NCBI RefSeq assembly: GCF_014646235.1
Contig: NZ_BMNB01000009.1
Coordinates: forward strand, 1 to 64,000
Source of the DNA: Micromonospora sonchi
Lineage (GTDB): Bacteria > Actinomycetota > Actinomycetes > Mycobacteriales > Micromonosporaceae
Direction of reading: 5' to 3'
Length of the DNA: 64,000 nt
Below the pieces are notes generated by a model that had not been told where the DNA came from, made no database searches, and saw only the letters and a list, made by a program, of their open reading frames with translations. A program made the position numbers and the translations under genes. Below, one piece after another: positions 18,061 to 27,317 of this stretch (position 1 is its first letter; each line of letters opens with the position of its first letter).

Positions 18061-19786
18061 GGGCGAGGATGTTTTCGGCGGGGGCGGGGCGGCCGAAGTG
18101 CCAGCCCTGGCCGGCGTCGCAGCCGATCGCGCGCAGCCGGTCGGCCTGCCCGCCGGTCTCCACCCCCTCGGCGGTGACGGTCAGGTTCAGGGCGTGGGCC
18201 AGGGAGACCAGCGAGGCGAGGATCCGTTCGTCGGGGGCCTCCGGGGCGCGCAGGCCGCGGACGAACTCGCCGGCCACCTTCAGCTCGGTCACCGGCAGGT
18301 CCCGCAGGTACGCCAGGTTGCTGTAGCCGGTGCCGAAGTCGTCGATGGCGATGCGGACGCCCAGGTCGGCCAGGGTCCGCAGGGCGCGCACCGGCTCCTC
18401 GGCGCCGCTCATCATGGTGCTCTCGGTGATTTCCAGCTGGAGCCGGTCCGGTGGCAGGCCGGTGCGCCGCAGCAGCGCGCGTACCTCCTGCACCAGGCCG
18501 GGCCGGCGGACCTGGCGGACCGCGAGGTTGACGCTGACGTACGGCGGTTGCGCCGTGGCGGCCGTCCAGCCGACCGCCTCCCGGCACGCCTCGGCGAGCA
18601 CCCAGCCGCCCAACGGCACGATCAGCCCGGTCTCCTCGGCCAGCCCGATGAAGGTGTCGGGACGCAGCACACCCAGCTGCGGGTGACGCCAGCGCACCAG
18701 CGCCTCGACCCCGAGCAGCGAACCGTCGTGCAGCGACGCCAGCGGCTGGTAGTCGAGAAAGAACTCGCCGCGCTCCAGGCCCGTGGGGATCGCCGCGCTC
18801 AACGCCTGGCGGGCCTGTTCCCGGTCGTCGCGTTCGGCGTCGTACAGGGCCCACCGGGCGCCGCCGGCGGTCTTGGCCCAGTTCAGCGTGCTGCCGGCGG
18901 CTCGCATCAGGTCGTCCGGTGAGCTGTCGGCGGCCCGACGTTCCACGATGCCGACGCTCCCGGTGATCGTGACGTCGTGCCCGTCGACCAGCACCGGCTC
19001 GGCGAGGGCGGCCAGCGCCGCCTCGGCGACGGCGACCACGTCCCCGGTGCCGGTGGACCGTTCGACCAGGATCACGAAGGCGTCCCCACCCAGCCGGGCC
19101 ACCAGGTGCGGCTCCACGGCCCGGCTCACCCGTCGCGCCGCCGCGACCAGCGCCCGATCACCGATCTGGTGACCGTACGAGTCGTTGATCCGCTTGAACC
19201 GGTCCAGGTCGAGGAAGCACAGGCCGACCCGGCGGCCACTGCCCGCCGCGGCGTCCACGGCCGCCGCGAGCCGCTCGGCGAAGAGCGTGCGGTTGGGCAG
19301 GTCGGTGAGCGGGTCGTGGGTGGCCTGGTGCCGGAAACGGGCCTCGCTGGCGCGCAGCGCCCGTTCCGCCTCGGCCCGGGCGGTCATCGCGGCCCGCCGA
19401 ATCGACTCCTGCTCGTCCAGCGTGCGGTCGCGCAGCGCCCGGGCGTATCCGGTGGCGACGGCCGCCATCAGCCGGGCCATCCGGTCGGCGATGTCGTCGG
19501 CTGCCAGGTCGAGATCGCGGATCAGCCGGAGCTGGATCACCTCCAGGGTGCGGCCGAGCGCCTCGGCGGAGGCGATGTGCGCGGCGACGAGCTCGGTGGC
19601 CACCCGGTGCCCCACCCGCAGGTCGAGCGGCTCGGCCCGCAGCGTCTGCGCCAGCAGGTCGGTGAGCCGACGCAGCAGCGCCTCCAGTTGGGCCTGGGTC
19701 ATCGGCAGGTAGCTGGTGCCCCAGAGCGCCTTGGCCCAGGCCCGGGCGAACGCCCCGCCGGACGCGGCGTCCGGGGACTCACCCAC
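18035..19786 (-). CDS. c-di-GMP phosphodiesterase with degenerate GGDEF domain
   Basis: A 583-aa cytoplasmic protein. Domains: helical N-terminus (1-150) without clear sensor homology; GGDEF domain (about 155-320) whose signature reads GGDAF (233-237), so diguanylate cyclase activity is doubtful; EAL domain (about 330-575) that looks active. The EAL has EAL (361-363), SVNLA, LEITES, DDFGTGYSN, ELKV, AEGVE and the GQG glutamine, all expected metal or catalytic residues. It probably hydrolyses c-di-GMP, with GGDAF as a possible GTP-binding regulatory module. The 3' end lies in repeat copy A, giving the tail VKGRAPC. Its start overlaps the methyltransferase stop by 8 bp. Confidence 0.9.
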   Translation of the reverse strand: MGESPDAASGGAFARAWAKALWGTSYLPMTQAQLEALLRRLTDLLAQTLRAEPLDLRVGHRVATELVAAHIASAEALGRTLEVIQLRLIRDLDLAADDIADRMARLMAAVATGYARALRDRTLDEQESIRRAAMTARAEAERALRASEARFRHQATHDPLTDLPNRTLFAERLAAAVDAAAGSGRRVGLCFLDLDRFKRINDSYGHQIGDRALVAAARRVSRAVEPHLVARLGGDAFVILVERSTGTGDVVAVAEAALAALAEPVLVDGHDVTITGSVGIVERRAADSSPDDLMRAAGSTLNWAKTAGGARWALYDAERDDREQARQALSAAIPTGLERGEFFLDYQPLASLHDGSLLGVEALVRWRHPQLGVLRPDTFIGLAEETGLIVPLGGWVLAEACREAVGWTAATAQPPYVSVNLAVRQVRRPGLVQEVRALLRRTGLPPDRLQLEITESTMMSGAEEPVRALRTLADLGVRIAIDDFGTGYSNLAYLRDLPVTELKVAGEFVRGLRAPEAPDERILASLVSLAHALNLTVTAEGVETGGQADRLRAIGCDAGQGWHFGRPAPAENILARVKGRAPC

Positions 19787-20588
19787 CGAGCCGCCCGACG
19801 CCGCCCAGGAACACCGCCCGCTCGGCGTCCTCGGCGCTCTCCGGGCTCTCCGGGCGCCACTGCGGCACCCACACCACCCCGGGCTCGACCAGCTCGAAAC
19901 CGTCGAAGAAGGCGGTCAGCTCGGCCCGGCTGCGAACCCAGAGCGGATTGTCGGTGCGCCGGTAGACCTGCTCGGCCTCGGCCCGCTCGGCCTCGCCGCG
20001 ACCATCGTCGCTGGCCTGGGAGAGCACCAGGTAGCTGCCCGGGGCCAGCGCCGCGCGCAGGGTGCGCAGCACCTCGGCCGGCCGGTCGTCGTCGGCGACG
20101 AAGTGCAGCACCGCCACCACCAGGACGGCGACCGGCTGGGAAAAGTCGATCATCGAGCGTACGTCCGGATGGGCGAGGATCCGTTCGGGCCGGCGCAGGT
20201 CCTCCTGCACGACCGTGGCGCCGTCGTTGCCGGCCAGGATCTCCCGGCTGTGCGCCACCGCGACCGGGTCCACGTCGACGTAGACCACCCGGGAGTCGGG
20301 GGCGTGTCGCTGGGCGATCTCGTGAACGTTGCCGACCGTGGGAATGCCCGAGCCGATGTCCAGGAACTGCCGGATGCCGGCGTCGGTCAGGTGCTGCACG
20401 GCCCGGCGCAGGAAGGCGCGGTTGGCCTGGGCCATCAGCGGTGCCTCCGGCACCGCGGCCACCATCTTCTGGGCCGCCGCGCGGTCCACCGCGAAGTTGT
20501 GCGAACCGCCGAGGTAGTAGTCGTACATGCGAGCGACACTGGGCCGCTCGACGTCGATGGTCTCGGGTGCCCAGTCCGGCCGCTGCAA
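19779..20588 (-). CDS. SAM-dependent methyltransferase (PF04672 / DUF574 family)
   Basis: A 269-aa member of the actinobacterial S-adenosyl methyltransferase family. The diagnostic N-terminus DVERPSVARMYDYYLGGSHN and the SAM-site motif FLDIGSGIPTVGNVHEIA are intact, followed by VVYVDVDPVAVAHS. A TTG start at 20588 is proposed because GGGGTGGGAGAG lies just upstream and the family normally begins with QRPDWAPETIDV; an ATG at 20699 would add a basic leader. Substrate unknown. It overlaps the EAL gene, suggesting co-transcription. Confidence 0.87.
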   Translation of the reverse strand: MQRPDWAPETIDVERPSVARMYDYYLGGSHNFAVDRAAAQKMVAAVPEAPLMAQANRAFLRRAVQHLTDAGIRQFLDIGSGIPTVGNVHEIAQRHAPDSRVVYVDVDPVAVAHSREILAGNDGATVVQEDLRRPERILAHPDVRSMIDFSQPVAVLVVAVLHFVADDDRPAEVLRTLRAALAPGSYLVLSQASDDGRGEAERAEAEQVYRRTDNPLWVRSRAELTAFFDGFELVEPGVVWVPQWRPESPESAEDAERAVFLGGVGRLGG

Positions 20589-20700
20589 CGCTCTCCCACC
20601 CCTTCGCGTACCTTCCGGGGCGTCCGTGCCCCGGCGCGTATTCTGCCCCGCTTCCGCCCGCGAGGCCATAGCGCGCAGGGCGCGATCGGAGATCTTCACG

Positions 20701-20739
20701 GAAGATCCGTGCCCGCGTGGGTCCCGGGCACGGATCTTC
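20701..20739 (-). terminator. Strong hairpin after the LuxR response regulator gene
   Basis: Perfect 15-bp stem (GAAGATCCGTGCCCG and its complement) with a 9-nt loop, 25 bp past the regulator stop on the minus strand. It separates the two-component operon from the methyltransferase-EAL pair. Confidence 0.85.
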
Positions 20740-20763
20740 TGTCGGCGGTTACGCCGGGTGGCG

Positions 20764-21432
20764 TCAGAACTTCGGCGCGTCGGGGGCCTCGAGCAGACCG
20801 AGCCGCAGCGCGGTCATCAGTGCCTGGGCCCGGTTGGCGGCGCCCAGCTTCTCGTAGAGCTTGGAGATGTGGGTCTTGGCGGTCGACTCGCTGACGAACA
20901 GCTGCTTGGCGATGCCGGCGACGCTCATCCCGTCGGCGAGCAGCCGCAGCACCTGACCCTCGCGGGGGGAGAGCTGGGGTCCGGACGGGGCGAGCCGGCG
21001 CTTCATCGCCTCGGCCAGGTCGGCGGCGGTGAAGGCGCTGGGGGAGGAGGCCGCGTGCCGGGCGGCGGCGACGACCTCGTCGGCCGGCGCGGTCTTCGGC
21101 ACGAACGCGCTCGCCCCGGCCTCCAGCGCGCCGAAGAGCTGGTCGTCGCCGGCGTACATGGTGAGCACCACGATGCCCATCGACACGCTCGACTTGCGCA
21201 GCGCCCGGGTGGCCTCCAGGCCACTGCCGTCGGGCAGCCGCAAGTCCATGATCACCACGTCCGGCTGCAACGCGCCGGCCTGCCGTACGCCCTCCGCCGC
21301 GGTGGCCGCCTCGCCGACGACCTCGAACTGCCGGTCGCGCTCGAAGGCGTGCCGCAGGCCCTTACGGATCAAGTCGTGATCGTCGACCAGGAGGACCTTG
21401 GTGCGGGTGGCCGGTGTCGGACTTGTGGTCAT
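20764..21432 (-). CDS. LuxR/NarL-family response regulator
   Basis: A 222-aa two-component regulator. The receiver (about 11-130) has the acidic pair in LLVDDHD, the phospho-acceptor in VVIMDLRLPDGSG and the lysine in FVPKTAPADE. A GerE-type HTH (about 155-215; LSPREGQVLRLLADGMSVAGIAKQLFVSESTAKTHISKLYEKLG) follows. It lies 7 bp after the histidine kinase gene with CCGAGG as RBS, so kinase and regulator form one operon on the minus strand, closed by a 15-bp hairpin. Targets unknown. Confidence 0.95.
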   Translation of the reverse strand: MTTSPTPATRTKVLLVDDHDLIRKGLRHAFERDRQFEVVGEAATAAEGVRQAGALQPDVVIMDLRLPDGSGLEATRALRKSSVSMGIVVLTMYAGDDQLFGALEAGASAFVPKTAPADEVVAAARHAASSPSAFTAADLAEAMKRRLAPSGPQLSPREGQVLRLLADGMSVAGIAKQLFVSESTAKTHISKLYEKLGAANRAQALMTALRLGLLEAPDAPKF

Positions 21433-21439
21433 CCTCGGG

Positions 21440-23137
21440 TTACTCCCCTTCTACAGCTGCGGCGGCGCTACCACGAACGTTATCGCGCCGGGGTGAGGAG
21501 CCGACCACCACCGCAACGGTCGTGCCGCTCGGCTGCCGCGGTCTGATCTCCAACCGGCCCCGGATACGTTCCGCTCTCTCGGCCATGATCGCAAGACCAT
21601 AGTGCCCCTCCGAGCGCTGGTCACCTATGCCGTGACCGTCATCCGACACTTCGATCTGCGCGTACGGCGGATCGACCTCGCAGGTGACCCAGAGATTGGC
21701 TGCTCCGGCGTGCTTGCGCGCGTTGGTCACCGCCTCCTGGGCGATGCGCAGCAACTCGGCCTCGGTGGCGGCGGGGAGCCGGGCGGTGGACTCGTCCAGC
21801 GACAGGTGCACCCGCAGCCCGCCGGAGGCGCCGACCGTACGGGCGTACTCGGCGATCGCGGCGGCCAGGCCGCCGTGCCGGTCCACCTCGCTGCGCAGCT
21901 CGAACAGGCTCAACCGCAGCTCGGTGATCACCCGGGTGACCTCCTGCCGCAGCGTACGCAGCGCCTCGGCGGTCTCCTCGGCGTCGTCGTGCACGGTGGC
22001 CAGGGCGTTGTCGATCCCGTAGCCGACCATCACCAGTTCCTGGGCCACCCCGTCGTGGATCTCCCGGGCCAGCCGTTGCCGCTCCTCGTTGGTGGCCAGC
22101 GACCGCACCTCGTCGAAGAGCAGCGCGGCCTCCAGGCGCAGCGCCGCCGGGCCGGTCAGCGCGGTCACCTGGGCCACCACCGGTGACGGGTACGCCTGTG
22201 CGGCGTCCGCCTCCAGCACCACCAGACCGACCGTGCGCACCCCGGCGACCAACGGCACGATCAGCGCCGAGACCTCTCCACCGGAGTGCGAGCGGGACTG
22301 CGAGCGGGCGGCGGTCTGCGGCTGCTGGCTGGCCCAGGCGTCGGCGATGGCCGAGTCGGCGTCGAGCGTGGTCTCCCAGTCGACCCGGTCCGCGCCGAGC
22401 TGGGCGAGCACCACCAGCCGCCCGCCGCCGCTGGCGGAGAGCACCGCCCCGCGGTCGGTGCGGGCCACCGTGCGCAGCTCCTCCAGCAGGTGCTCGGAGA
22501 TCCCGCCGGGGTCGAGGGTCGCGCCGGGCAGCTGCCGGGCCACCGTGCGTAGTTGGGTCAGCAGCCGGGTCGCCTCCGCGTACGGCTGGGGTTTGGCCTC
22601 GTGCCGGACGAGCATCACCTGGTGCAGGGTGCGCGCCGCGGACAGTCCGAGCGCGGCCAGGATCAGCCACTGGGCGCAGACCGCGAGGTAACCCGGCTGG
22701 CTCAGTTGCCGTACCCCGCCGACCTCGGTGAGCGCCCCGGCGACCAGCAGCGTGCCGGCGACGACCGCGATCAACACCGCGCCCTCGCGGAAGCGGCGCC
22801 GCAGCGCGGTGACGGTCACCGGGAGCACGAGGTACGGCAGCACCGCGAGGGCACCGAGCCCGCCGATGTGACCGCCGATGGTGGCGACCGCGGCGACCTG
22901 ACTCGCCGCCAGGCCGAGCACGACCACCTCGGCCACCCGGCTGAGCGGGCCGATCAGCCGGTGCTGCGGTGCCAGCGCCGCGGGCAGCCCGGCGACCGCC
23001 AGCAGGACGATCCACCAGAGCTGGGCCAGGTCGTGGGTGGCGAGCAGGGTCAGTACGGCGATCAGCGCCAGCACGACCACCCGCGCCGCCGCGGCGAGCG
23101 GGTGAGAGCGGGCCAGGGCCGAAGTCGAGGCGGACAC
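21440..23137 (-). CDS. Membrane histidine kinase with GAF domain
   Basis: A 565-aa sensor kinase. Five or more hydrophobic segments in residues 15-175 form a membrane module. A GAF-like domain (about 210-350) precedes the HisKA_3 dimerisation motif ERQRLAREIHDGVAQELVM (phospho-histidine in REIHDG). The HATPase_c domain has ELLRIAQEAVTNARKHA and DDGHGIG. The GTG at 23137 is chosen because the ORF further upstream overlaps the ligase gene out of frame. It starts 14 bp after the fadD stop and feeds the LuxR regulator. The signal sensed is unknown. Confidence 0.92.
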   Translation of the reverse strand: MSASTSALARSHPLAAAARVVVLALIAVLTLLATHDLAQLWWIVLLAVAGLPAALAPQHRLIGPLSRVAEVVVLGLAASQVAAVATIGGHIGGLGALAVLPYLVLPVTVTALRRRFREGAVLIAVVAGTLLVAGALTEVGGVRQLSQPGYLAVCAQWLILAALGLSAARTLHQVMLVRHEAKPQPYAEATRLLTQLRTVARQLPGATLDPGGISEHLLEELRTVARTDRGAVLSASGGGRLVVLAQLGADRVDWETTLDADSAIADAWASQQPQTAARSQSRSHSGGEVSALIVPLVAGVRTVGLVVLEADAAQAYPSPVVAQVTALTGPAALRLEAALLFDEVRSLATNEERQRLAREIHDGVAQELVMVGYGIDNALATVHDDAEETAEALRTLRQEVTRVITELRLSLFELRSEVDRHGGLAAAIAEYARTVGASGGLRVHLSLDESTARLPAATEAELLRIAQEAVTNARKHAGAANLWVTCEVDPPYAQIEVSDDGHGIGDQRSEGHYGLAIMAERAERIRGRLEIRPRQPSGTTVAVVVGSSPRRDNVRGSAAAAVEGE

Positions 23138-23151
23138 GTGACGGATGGTAG

Positions 23152-24951
23152 TCAGCCGCCGTAGATATCGGCGATTTCCGCCGCGTACGTCTTCTGCACG
23201 ACCTGCCGTTTGACCTTCATCGACGGGGTCAGCTCGCCGGTGGCCTCGGTGAAGTCCCGGGGCAGGATCCGGAACACCTTGATCGCTTCGGCGTGGGAGA
23301 CCAACGCGTTGGCGCGGTCGACGGCGGCCTGGATCTCCGCCCGCAGTCCCTCGTGCTCGCGCAGCGTCTCGACCCCGGTGTCGGCTGGCAGACCGGCCGC
23401 CGCCAGCCAGGCCGGGAGGGCCTCCTCGTCCAGGGTGACCAGCGCGGCGATGAACGGCTGCCGGTCGCCGACCACGACGCACTGGCTGACCATCTGGTGC
23501 GCCCGGACCTGGTCCTCCAGCACGGCCGGGGCGACGTTCTTGCCGGCGGCCGTCACGATGATCTCCTTCTTCCGGCCGGTGATGGTCAGGTACCCATCCC
23601 CGTCGAGCGAGCCGAGGTCACCGGTGCGGAACCAGCCGTCGGCGCTGATCGCCTCGGCGGTGGCCGCCTCGTTGCGCCAGTACCCCTGGAAGATGAGGTC
23701 GCCGGAGATGAGGACCTCGCCGTCGTCGGCGATCCGGATGGTGACGCCGGGCAGCGGCCGGCCGACCGTGCCGATCCGGATGAACTCCGGCAGGTTCGCC
23801 GAGGCGGCGGGGGAGGTCTCGGTGAGCCCGTACCCCTCGTAGACGGTCACCCCGATGCCGCGGAAGAAGTGCCCCAACCGGGCGCCGAGCGGCGCGCCAC
23901 CGGAGATCGCGTCGCGGCACCGGCCGCCGAGCGCGGCCCGCAGCTTGCCGTAGACCAGCCGGTCGAAGAGCGCGTGCTGGGCGCGCAGGGCCAGGCCCGG
24001 CCCGGCGGAGGTCTCCAACGCCTCGCTGTAGGCGATGGCGACCGCCTCGGCGCGAGCGAAGATCTTGCCCTTGCCAGTGGCCTCGGCCTTCTGCTTGGCG
24101 CCGTTGTAGACCTTCTCGAAGACCCGGGGCACCGAGAGCACGAAGGTCGGCTTGACCTCCTGCAACTCGGCGATCAGCTGCTTGGGGTCGGGGCAGTGCG
24201 CCATGGTGGCCCGGGCCTGCACCACGCCGATCTGGATGAGCCGGGCGAAGGCGTGCGCCAGCGGCAGGAACAGCAGGGTCGACGCGTTCGGCCCGAACAG
24301 GTTGGGCAGCACCGGTACCGCGTTGGCGATGTCGGCGTACATGTTGCGGTGGGTCAGCACGCAACCCTTGGGCCGACCGGTGGTACCGCTGGTGTAGATG
24401 ATGGTGGCGACATCCGACGAGCGCAGCGCCGCGCGCCGCCGCTCGATCTCGGCGGGCTCCACCGCCGCGCCGGCGGTCACGATCTCGTCGACCCCGCCCA
24501 GGTCGATCTGCCACAGGTGGGCCAGGTCGGGCAGCCGGTCGCGGACGCCGGCCACCAGGGCGGCGTGCGCGGTGCTCTCCACCACGGCGGCCACCGCGCC
24601 GGAGTCGGCCAGGATCCAGGCGGCCTGCTCGGCGCTGGAGGTCTCGTAGATGGGCACGGTGACCGCGCCGGCCGCCCAGATGGCGTAGTCGACCAGGGTC
24701 CACTCGTAGCGGGTCCGGCTCATCAGCGCGACCCGGTCACCCGGCCGCACGCCGGCGGCCACCAGGCCGCGGGCGACCGCCACCACCTCGTCGCGGAACT
24801 GCCGGCAGGTCACGTTCACCCAGCCGCCCGCCGCGTCCCGGCGGGTGAACTGCACCGCGTCCGGCGCGGCCTCGGCGTTCTCCCAGACCGGGTCGGTGAG
24901 GTTGGCCGAATCGCCGACGGTGACGATCGGTGGGACGGAGAACTCGCGCAC
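23152..24951 (-). CDS. Long-chain fatty acyl-CoA/AMP ligase, FadD15-like
   Basis: A 599-aa ANL-superfamily enzyme that activates a carboxylate as acyl-AMP and then acyl-CoA. Motif A3 is IIYTSGTTGRPKGCVLTHRN, A5 is YEGYGLTETSP, A7/A8 are WFRTGDLGSLDGDGYLTITGRKKEIIVTAAGKNVAP, and the catalytic lysine is near the C-terminus (TPSMKVKRQVV). The GTG at 24951 is favoured by GAGGGA upstream; a GTG at 24957 is also possible. It matches FadD15 (Rv2187), which in mycobacteria also neighbours SRPBCC and pimB genes. Divergent from the SRPBCC gene. Confidence 0.92.
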   Translation of the reverse strand: MREFSVPPIVTVGDSANLTDPVWENAEAAPDAVQFTRRDAAGGWVNVTCRQFRDEVVAVARGLVAAGVRPGDRVALMSRTRYEWTLVDYAIWAAGAVTVPIYETSSAEQAAWILADSGAVAAVVESTAHAALVAGVRDRLPDLAHLWQIDLGGVDEIVTAGAAVEPAEIERRRAALRSSDVATIIYTSGTTGRPKGCVLTHRNMYADIANAVPVLPNLFGPNASTLLFLPLAHAFARLIQIGVVQARATMAHCPDPKQLIAELQEVKPTFVLSVPRVFEKVYNGAKQKAEATGKGKIFARAEAVAIAYSEALETSAGPGLALRAQHALFDRLVYGKLRAALGGRCRDAISGGAPLGARLGHFFRGIGVTVYEGYGLTETSPAASANLPEFIRIGTVGRPLPGVTIRIADDGEVLISGDLIFQGYWRNEAATAEAISADGWFRTGDLGSLDGDGYLTITGRKKEIIVTAAGKNVAPAVLEDQVRAHQMVSQCVVVGDRQPFIAALVTLDEEALPAWLAAAGLPADTGVETLREHEGLRAEIQAAVDRANALVSHAEAIKVFRILPRDFTEATGELTPSMKVKRQVVQKTYAAEIADIYGG

Positions 24952-25097
24952 CTGCACTCCCTCGTGCTCGCTCTGGCCGGGTCGCGGCCGCCTCTCCGGG
25001 CGGCTCCTGTCGAAACCTACCCGCCCCACCGGTCGAACGGCATTGCAGGTGGGCGGCGCGCAGCGCGGGCGCCCGCCAGACGGGTAGCCTCCCCCAC

Positions 25098-25553
25098 ATG
25101 GCGGACTCCTCCACCCAGTCGATCATCATCGGCGCGGCACCGGACCGGGTCGCGGCGGTCATCTGCGACTTCCCGAGCTACCCGGAGTGGACCGACGCGG
25201 TCCGCGCGGCCACGGTCGTCGAGGAGTACGAGGACGGCTATGCCAGCCAGGTTCGATTCGTCCTCGACGCCGGTGTACTGGCGGACGAGTACGTGCTGGC
25301 GTACTCCTACGCCGAGGACCTGACCCGCATCGAGTGGCACCTGGTGGCCCCCTCGAAGATGCAGAAGGCCCAGCGCGGCTCGTACGATCTGGCGGCCAAT
25401 GCCGACGGCGGCACCACCGTGACCTACACCCTGGAGGTGGAGCTCGCGGTCGGGATGCTCGGAATGTTCCGCCGCAAGGCCGAAAAAATGATCATGGATG
25501 CCGCGCTGAAGCAGCTCAAGCGCCGGGTAGAAACACCCGATGCGGCGCAGTGA
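25098..25553 (+). CDS. SRPBCC-family (START/polyketide cyclase-like) lipid-binding protein
   Basis: A 151-aa START-like fold protein (SIIIGAAPDRVAAVICDFPSYPEW at the N-terminus and a long C-terminal helix EKMIMDAALKQLKRRVE), resembling Rv2185c and its Streptomyces homologues. It may bind a hydrophobic ligand; no catalytic residues can be assigned. ATG at 25098. Divergent from the FadD15-like gene, the same pairing seen in M. tuberculosis, so a shared lipid-handling role is plausible. The following gene starts 40 bp later. Confidence 0.88.
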   Translation: MADSSTQSIIIGAAPDRVAAVICDFPSYPEWTDAVRAATVVEEYEDGYASQVRFVLDAGVLADEYVLAYSYAEDLTRIEWHLVAPSKMQKAQRGSYDLAANADGGTTVTYTLEVELAVGMLGMFRRKAEKMIMDAALKQLKRRVETPDAAQ

Positions 25554-25593
25554 CGGGTCCGGCGACCCGGTCGCCGGGGTAGAGGAGCCCAGC

Positions 25594-26298
25594 ATGGGTG
25601 CAACGGATCCGGGCTCCGCCCGGGAAGAGGCGGAGCGGCTGGTCGCCACAGTGCTGGCCACCGTGCGACTGGCCGCCGCCGACCGCGACGCCGGCCCGTG
25701 GGGATCGCTCGGCCCGATGGTGACCGGTGTCCTCGGTCACGGCGGCGCCTCCGGGGCACCCACCGGCTCGTCGGGGGCCGGTTTCGCCACCGGCACGGCG
25801 GAGTGCTGTGTCTGCCCGGTGTGCCGGGGAATCGCCGCCCTGCGCGACCCGAGCCCGGAATTCGCCGAGCGACTGGCCACCGGCGCGGGCGATCTGGCCG
25901 CCGGACTCGCGAGCTTCCTGCGCGCCTTCGCCCCCGCCGAGCCCGCTGCGGAGGCCCCAGCCGGGCCCGCCGCACAGCACGCCGCCGAGCCCTCGACCGA
26001 GCCCTCGGGTGGCTCCGGCGCGGGTCCGGACAGCGACCACGTCTGGCGCGAGGCGACCCGCACCGGGCATGATTCTCAGCCGGCACCGGAGCGGGACGTC
26101 TGGTCGGCCGCGACCCGGTCGCCGGAGAACCCCGCCGCGCCCGTCGACGCCGCCGGGCCGGTCACGCCCGCCGGCCGCCAGGTGGTGCCCGCGGCACGGG
26201 TGCCCGACGGCGAGCCCGCACCGGAAAGAGAACCCGCGCCGGACGGGCCGACGCTGCCCGGCGCCGGGCAGCAGGGCGTACCAGGCGACGGAGCCTGA
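25594..26298 (+). CDS. Unknown protein with a Cys-rich motif and Pro/Ala-rich tail
   Basis: A 234-aa protein. An N-terminal helix (about 5-30) is followed by a short cysteine cluster ECCVCPVCRGIAALRDP (about 70-86), which could bind zinc, and then a helix (EFAERLATGAGDLAAGLASFLRAF). Residues from about 115 to the end are low-complexity Ala/Pro/Glu and probably disordered. ATG at 25594 with AGAGGAG upstream. It resembles a conserved actinobacterial protein of unknown function found between SRPBCC and glucokinase genes; no function is proposed. Confidence 0.75.
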   Translation: MGATDPGSAREEAERLVATVLATVRLAAADRDAGPWGSLGPMVTGVLGHGGASGAPTGSSGAGFATGTAECCVCPVCRGIAALRDPSPEFAERLATGAGDLAAGLASFLRAFAPAEPAAEAPAGPAAQHAAEPSTEPSGGSGAGPDSDHVWREATRTGHDSQPAPERDVWSAATRSPENPAAPVDAAGPVTPAGRQVVPAARVPDGEPAPEREPAPDGPTLPGAGQQGVPGDGA

Positions 26299-26367
26299 CC
26301 ACGGACGACCCGCCGCATCGGCCAGCGCCGGCGCGGGCGGGTGGCACAGCAGAGGGGAGTGGCAGCG

Positions 26368-27315
26368 GTGACGCTGACCATCGGAGTCGACGTGGGTGGC
26401 ACGAAGGTGGCCGGCGGTGTCGTCGACGACACCGGCAGGGTTCTCGTGCAGGCCCGCCGGGACACCCCCGCCGAAGACGTGGGCAAGACCCGCGACGTCA
26501 TCATCGAGCTGGTCACCGAACTGGCCACCGGGCACGAGATCCAGGCGGTCGGCATCGGCGCGGCGGGCTGGATCGACGCCAGCCGCTCCACGGTGCTCTT
26601 CGCGCCGAACCTGGCCTGGCGGGACGAGCCGCTGCGGGCGTACGTCAGCGCGGCCGTCGGGCTGCCGGTCATCGTCGAGAACGACGGCAACGTGGCCGCC
26701 TGGGCGGAGTTCCGCTACGGCGCCGCCCGGCACGCCGACGATTCGATGGTCATGTTCACCATCGGCACCGGCGTCGGCGGTGGCATCGTGCTCGGCGGCG
26801 AACTGGTCCGGGGAGCCAACGGCATCGCGGCCGAACTGGGCCACATGCTCACCGTCCCGGACGGGCACCAGTGCGGCTGCGGCCGGCTCGGCTGCATCGA
26901 GCAGTACGCCAGCGGCAGCGCCCTGGTCCGCTTCGCCCGCGCCGCCGCCCGACAGGAACCACACCGCGCCACGACGCTGCTGGCGTTGGCCGACGGCGAG
27001 GCCGAGGCGATCACCGGACCCATGGTGACGGCCGCGGCCAAGGATGGCGACCCGGTCTCCGGCGAGGCGTTCGCCCAGGTCGGGCGCTGGCTCGGCACCA
27101 GCCTGGCGGACATGGCGCAGATCCTGGACCCGCAGGTCCTGGTCGTCGGCGGTGGCGTCATCGACGCCGGTGACCTGCTGATGGGGCCGACCCGCCGGTC
27201 GTTCACCGAGGCGCTCGCCCAGCGCTGCCGGCTGCCGGTGGGCGAGATCCGCCCGGCCGAGCTGGGCAACTCCGCCGGAGTGATCGGCGCGGCCGACCTG
27301 GCCCAGCGGCTGTAG
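26368..27315 (+). CDS. glk: ROK-family glucokinase
   Basis: A 315-aa glucokinase phosphorylating glucose with ATP, the usual entry of glucose to glycolysis in actinomycetes. The phosphate-binding loop GVDVGGTKVAGGVVDD is at the N-terminus. The catalytic region is ENDGNVAAWAE, with GTGVGGGIV for ATP, and the ROK zinc motif CGCGRLGCIEQYASG is complete. The GTG at 26368 is chosen for the AGAGGGGAG RBS and the family-typical length (about 317 aa). In Streptomyces GlkA also mediates carbon catabolite repression, which may apply here. Confidence 0.93.
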   Translation: MTLTIGVDVGGTKVAGGVVDDTGRVLVQARRDTPAEDVGKTRDVIIELVTELATGHEIQAVGIGAAGWIDASRSTVLFAPNLAWRDEPLRAYVSAAVGLPVIVENDGNVAAWAEFRYGAARHADDSMVMFTIGTGVGGGIVLGGELVRGANGIAAELGHMLTVPDGHQCGCGRLGCIEQYASGSALVRFARAAARQEPHRATTLLALADGEAEAITGPMVTAAAKDGDPVSGEAFAQVGRWLGTSLADMAQILDPQVLVVGGGVIDAGDLLMGPTRRSFTEALAQRCRLPVGEIRPAELGNSAGVIGAADLAQRL

Positions 27316-27317
27316 CG

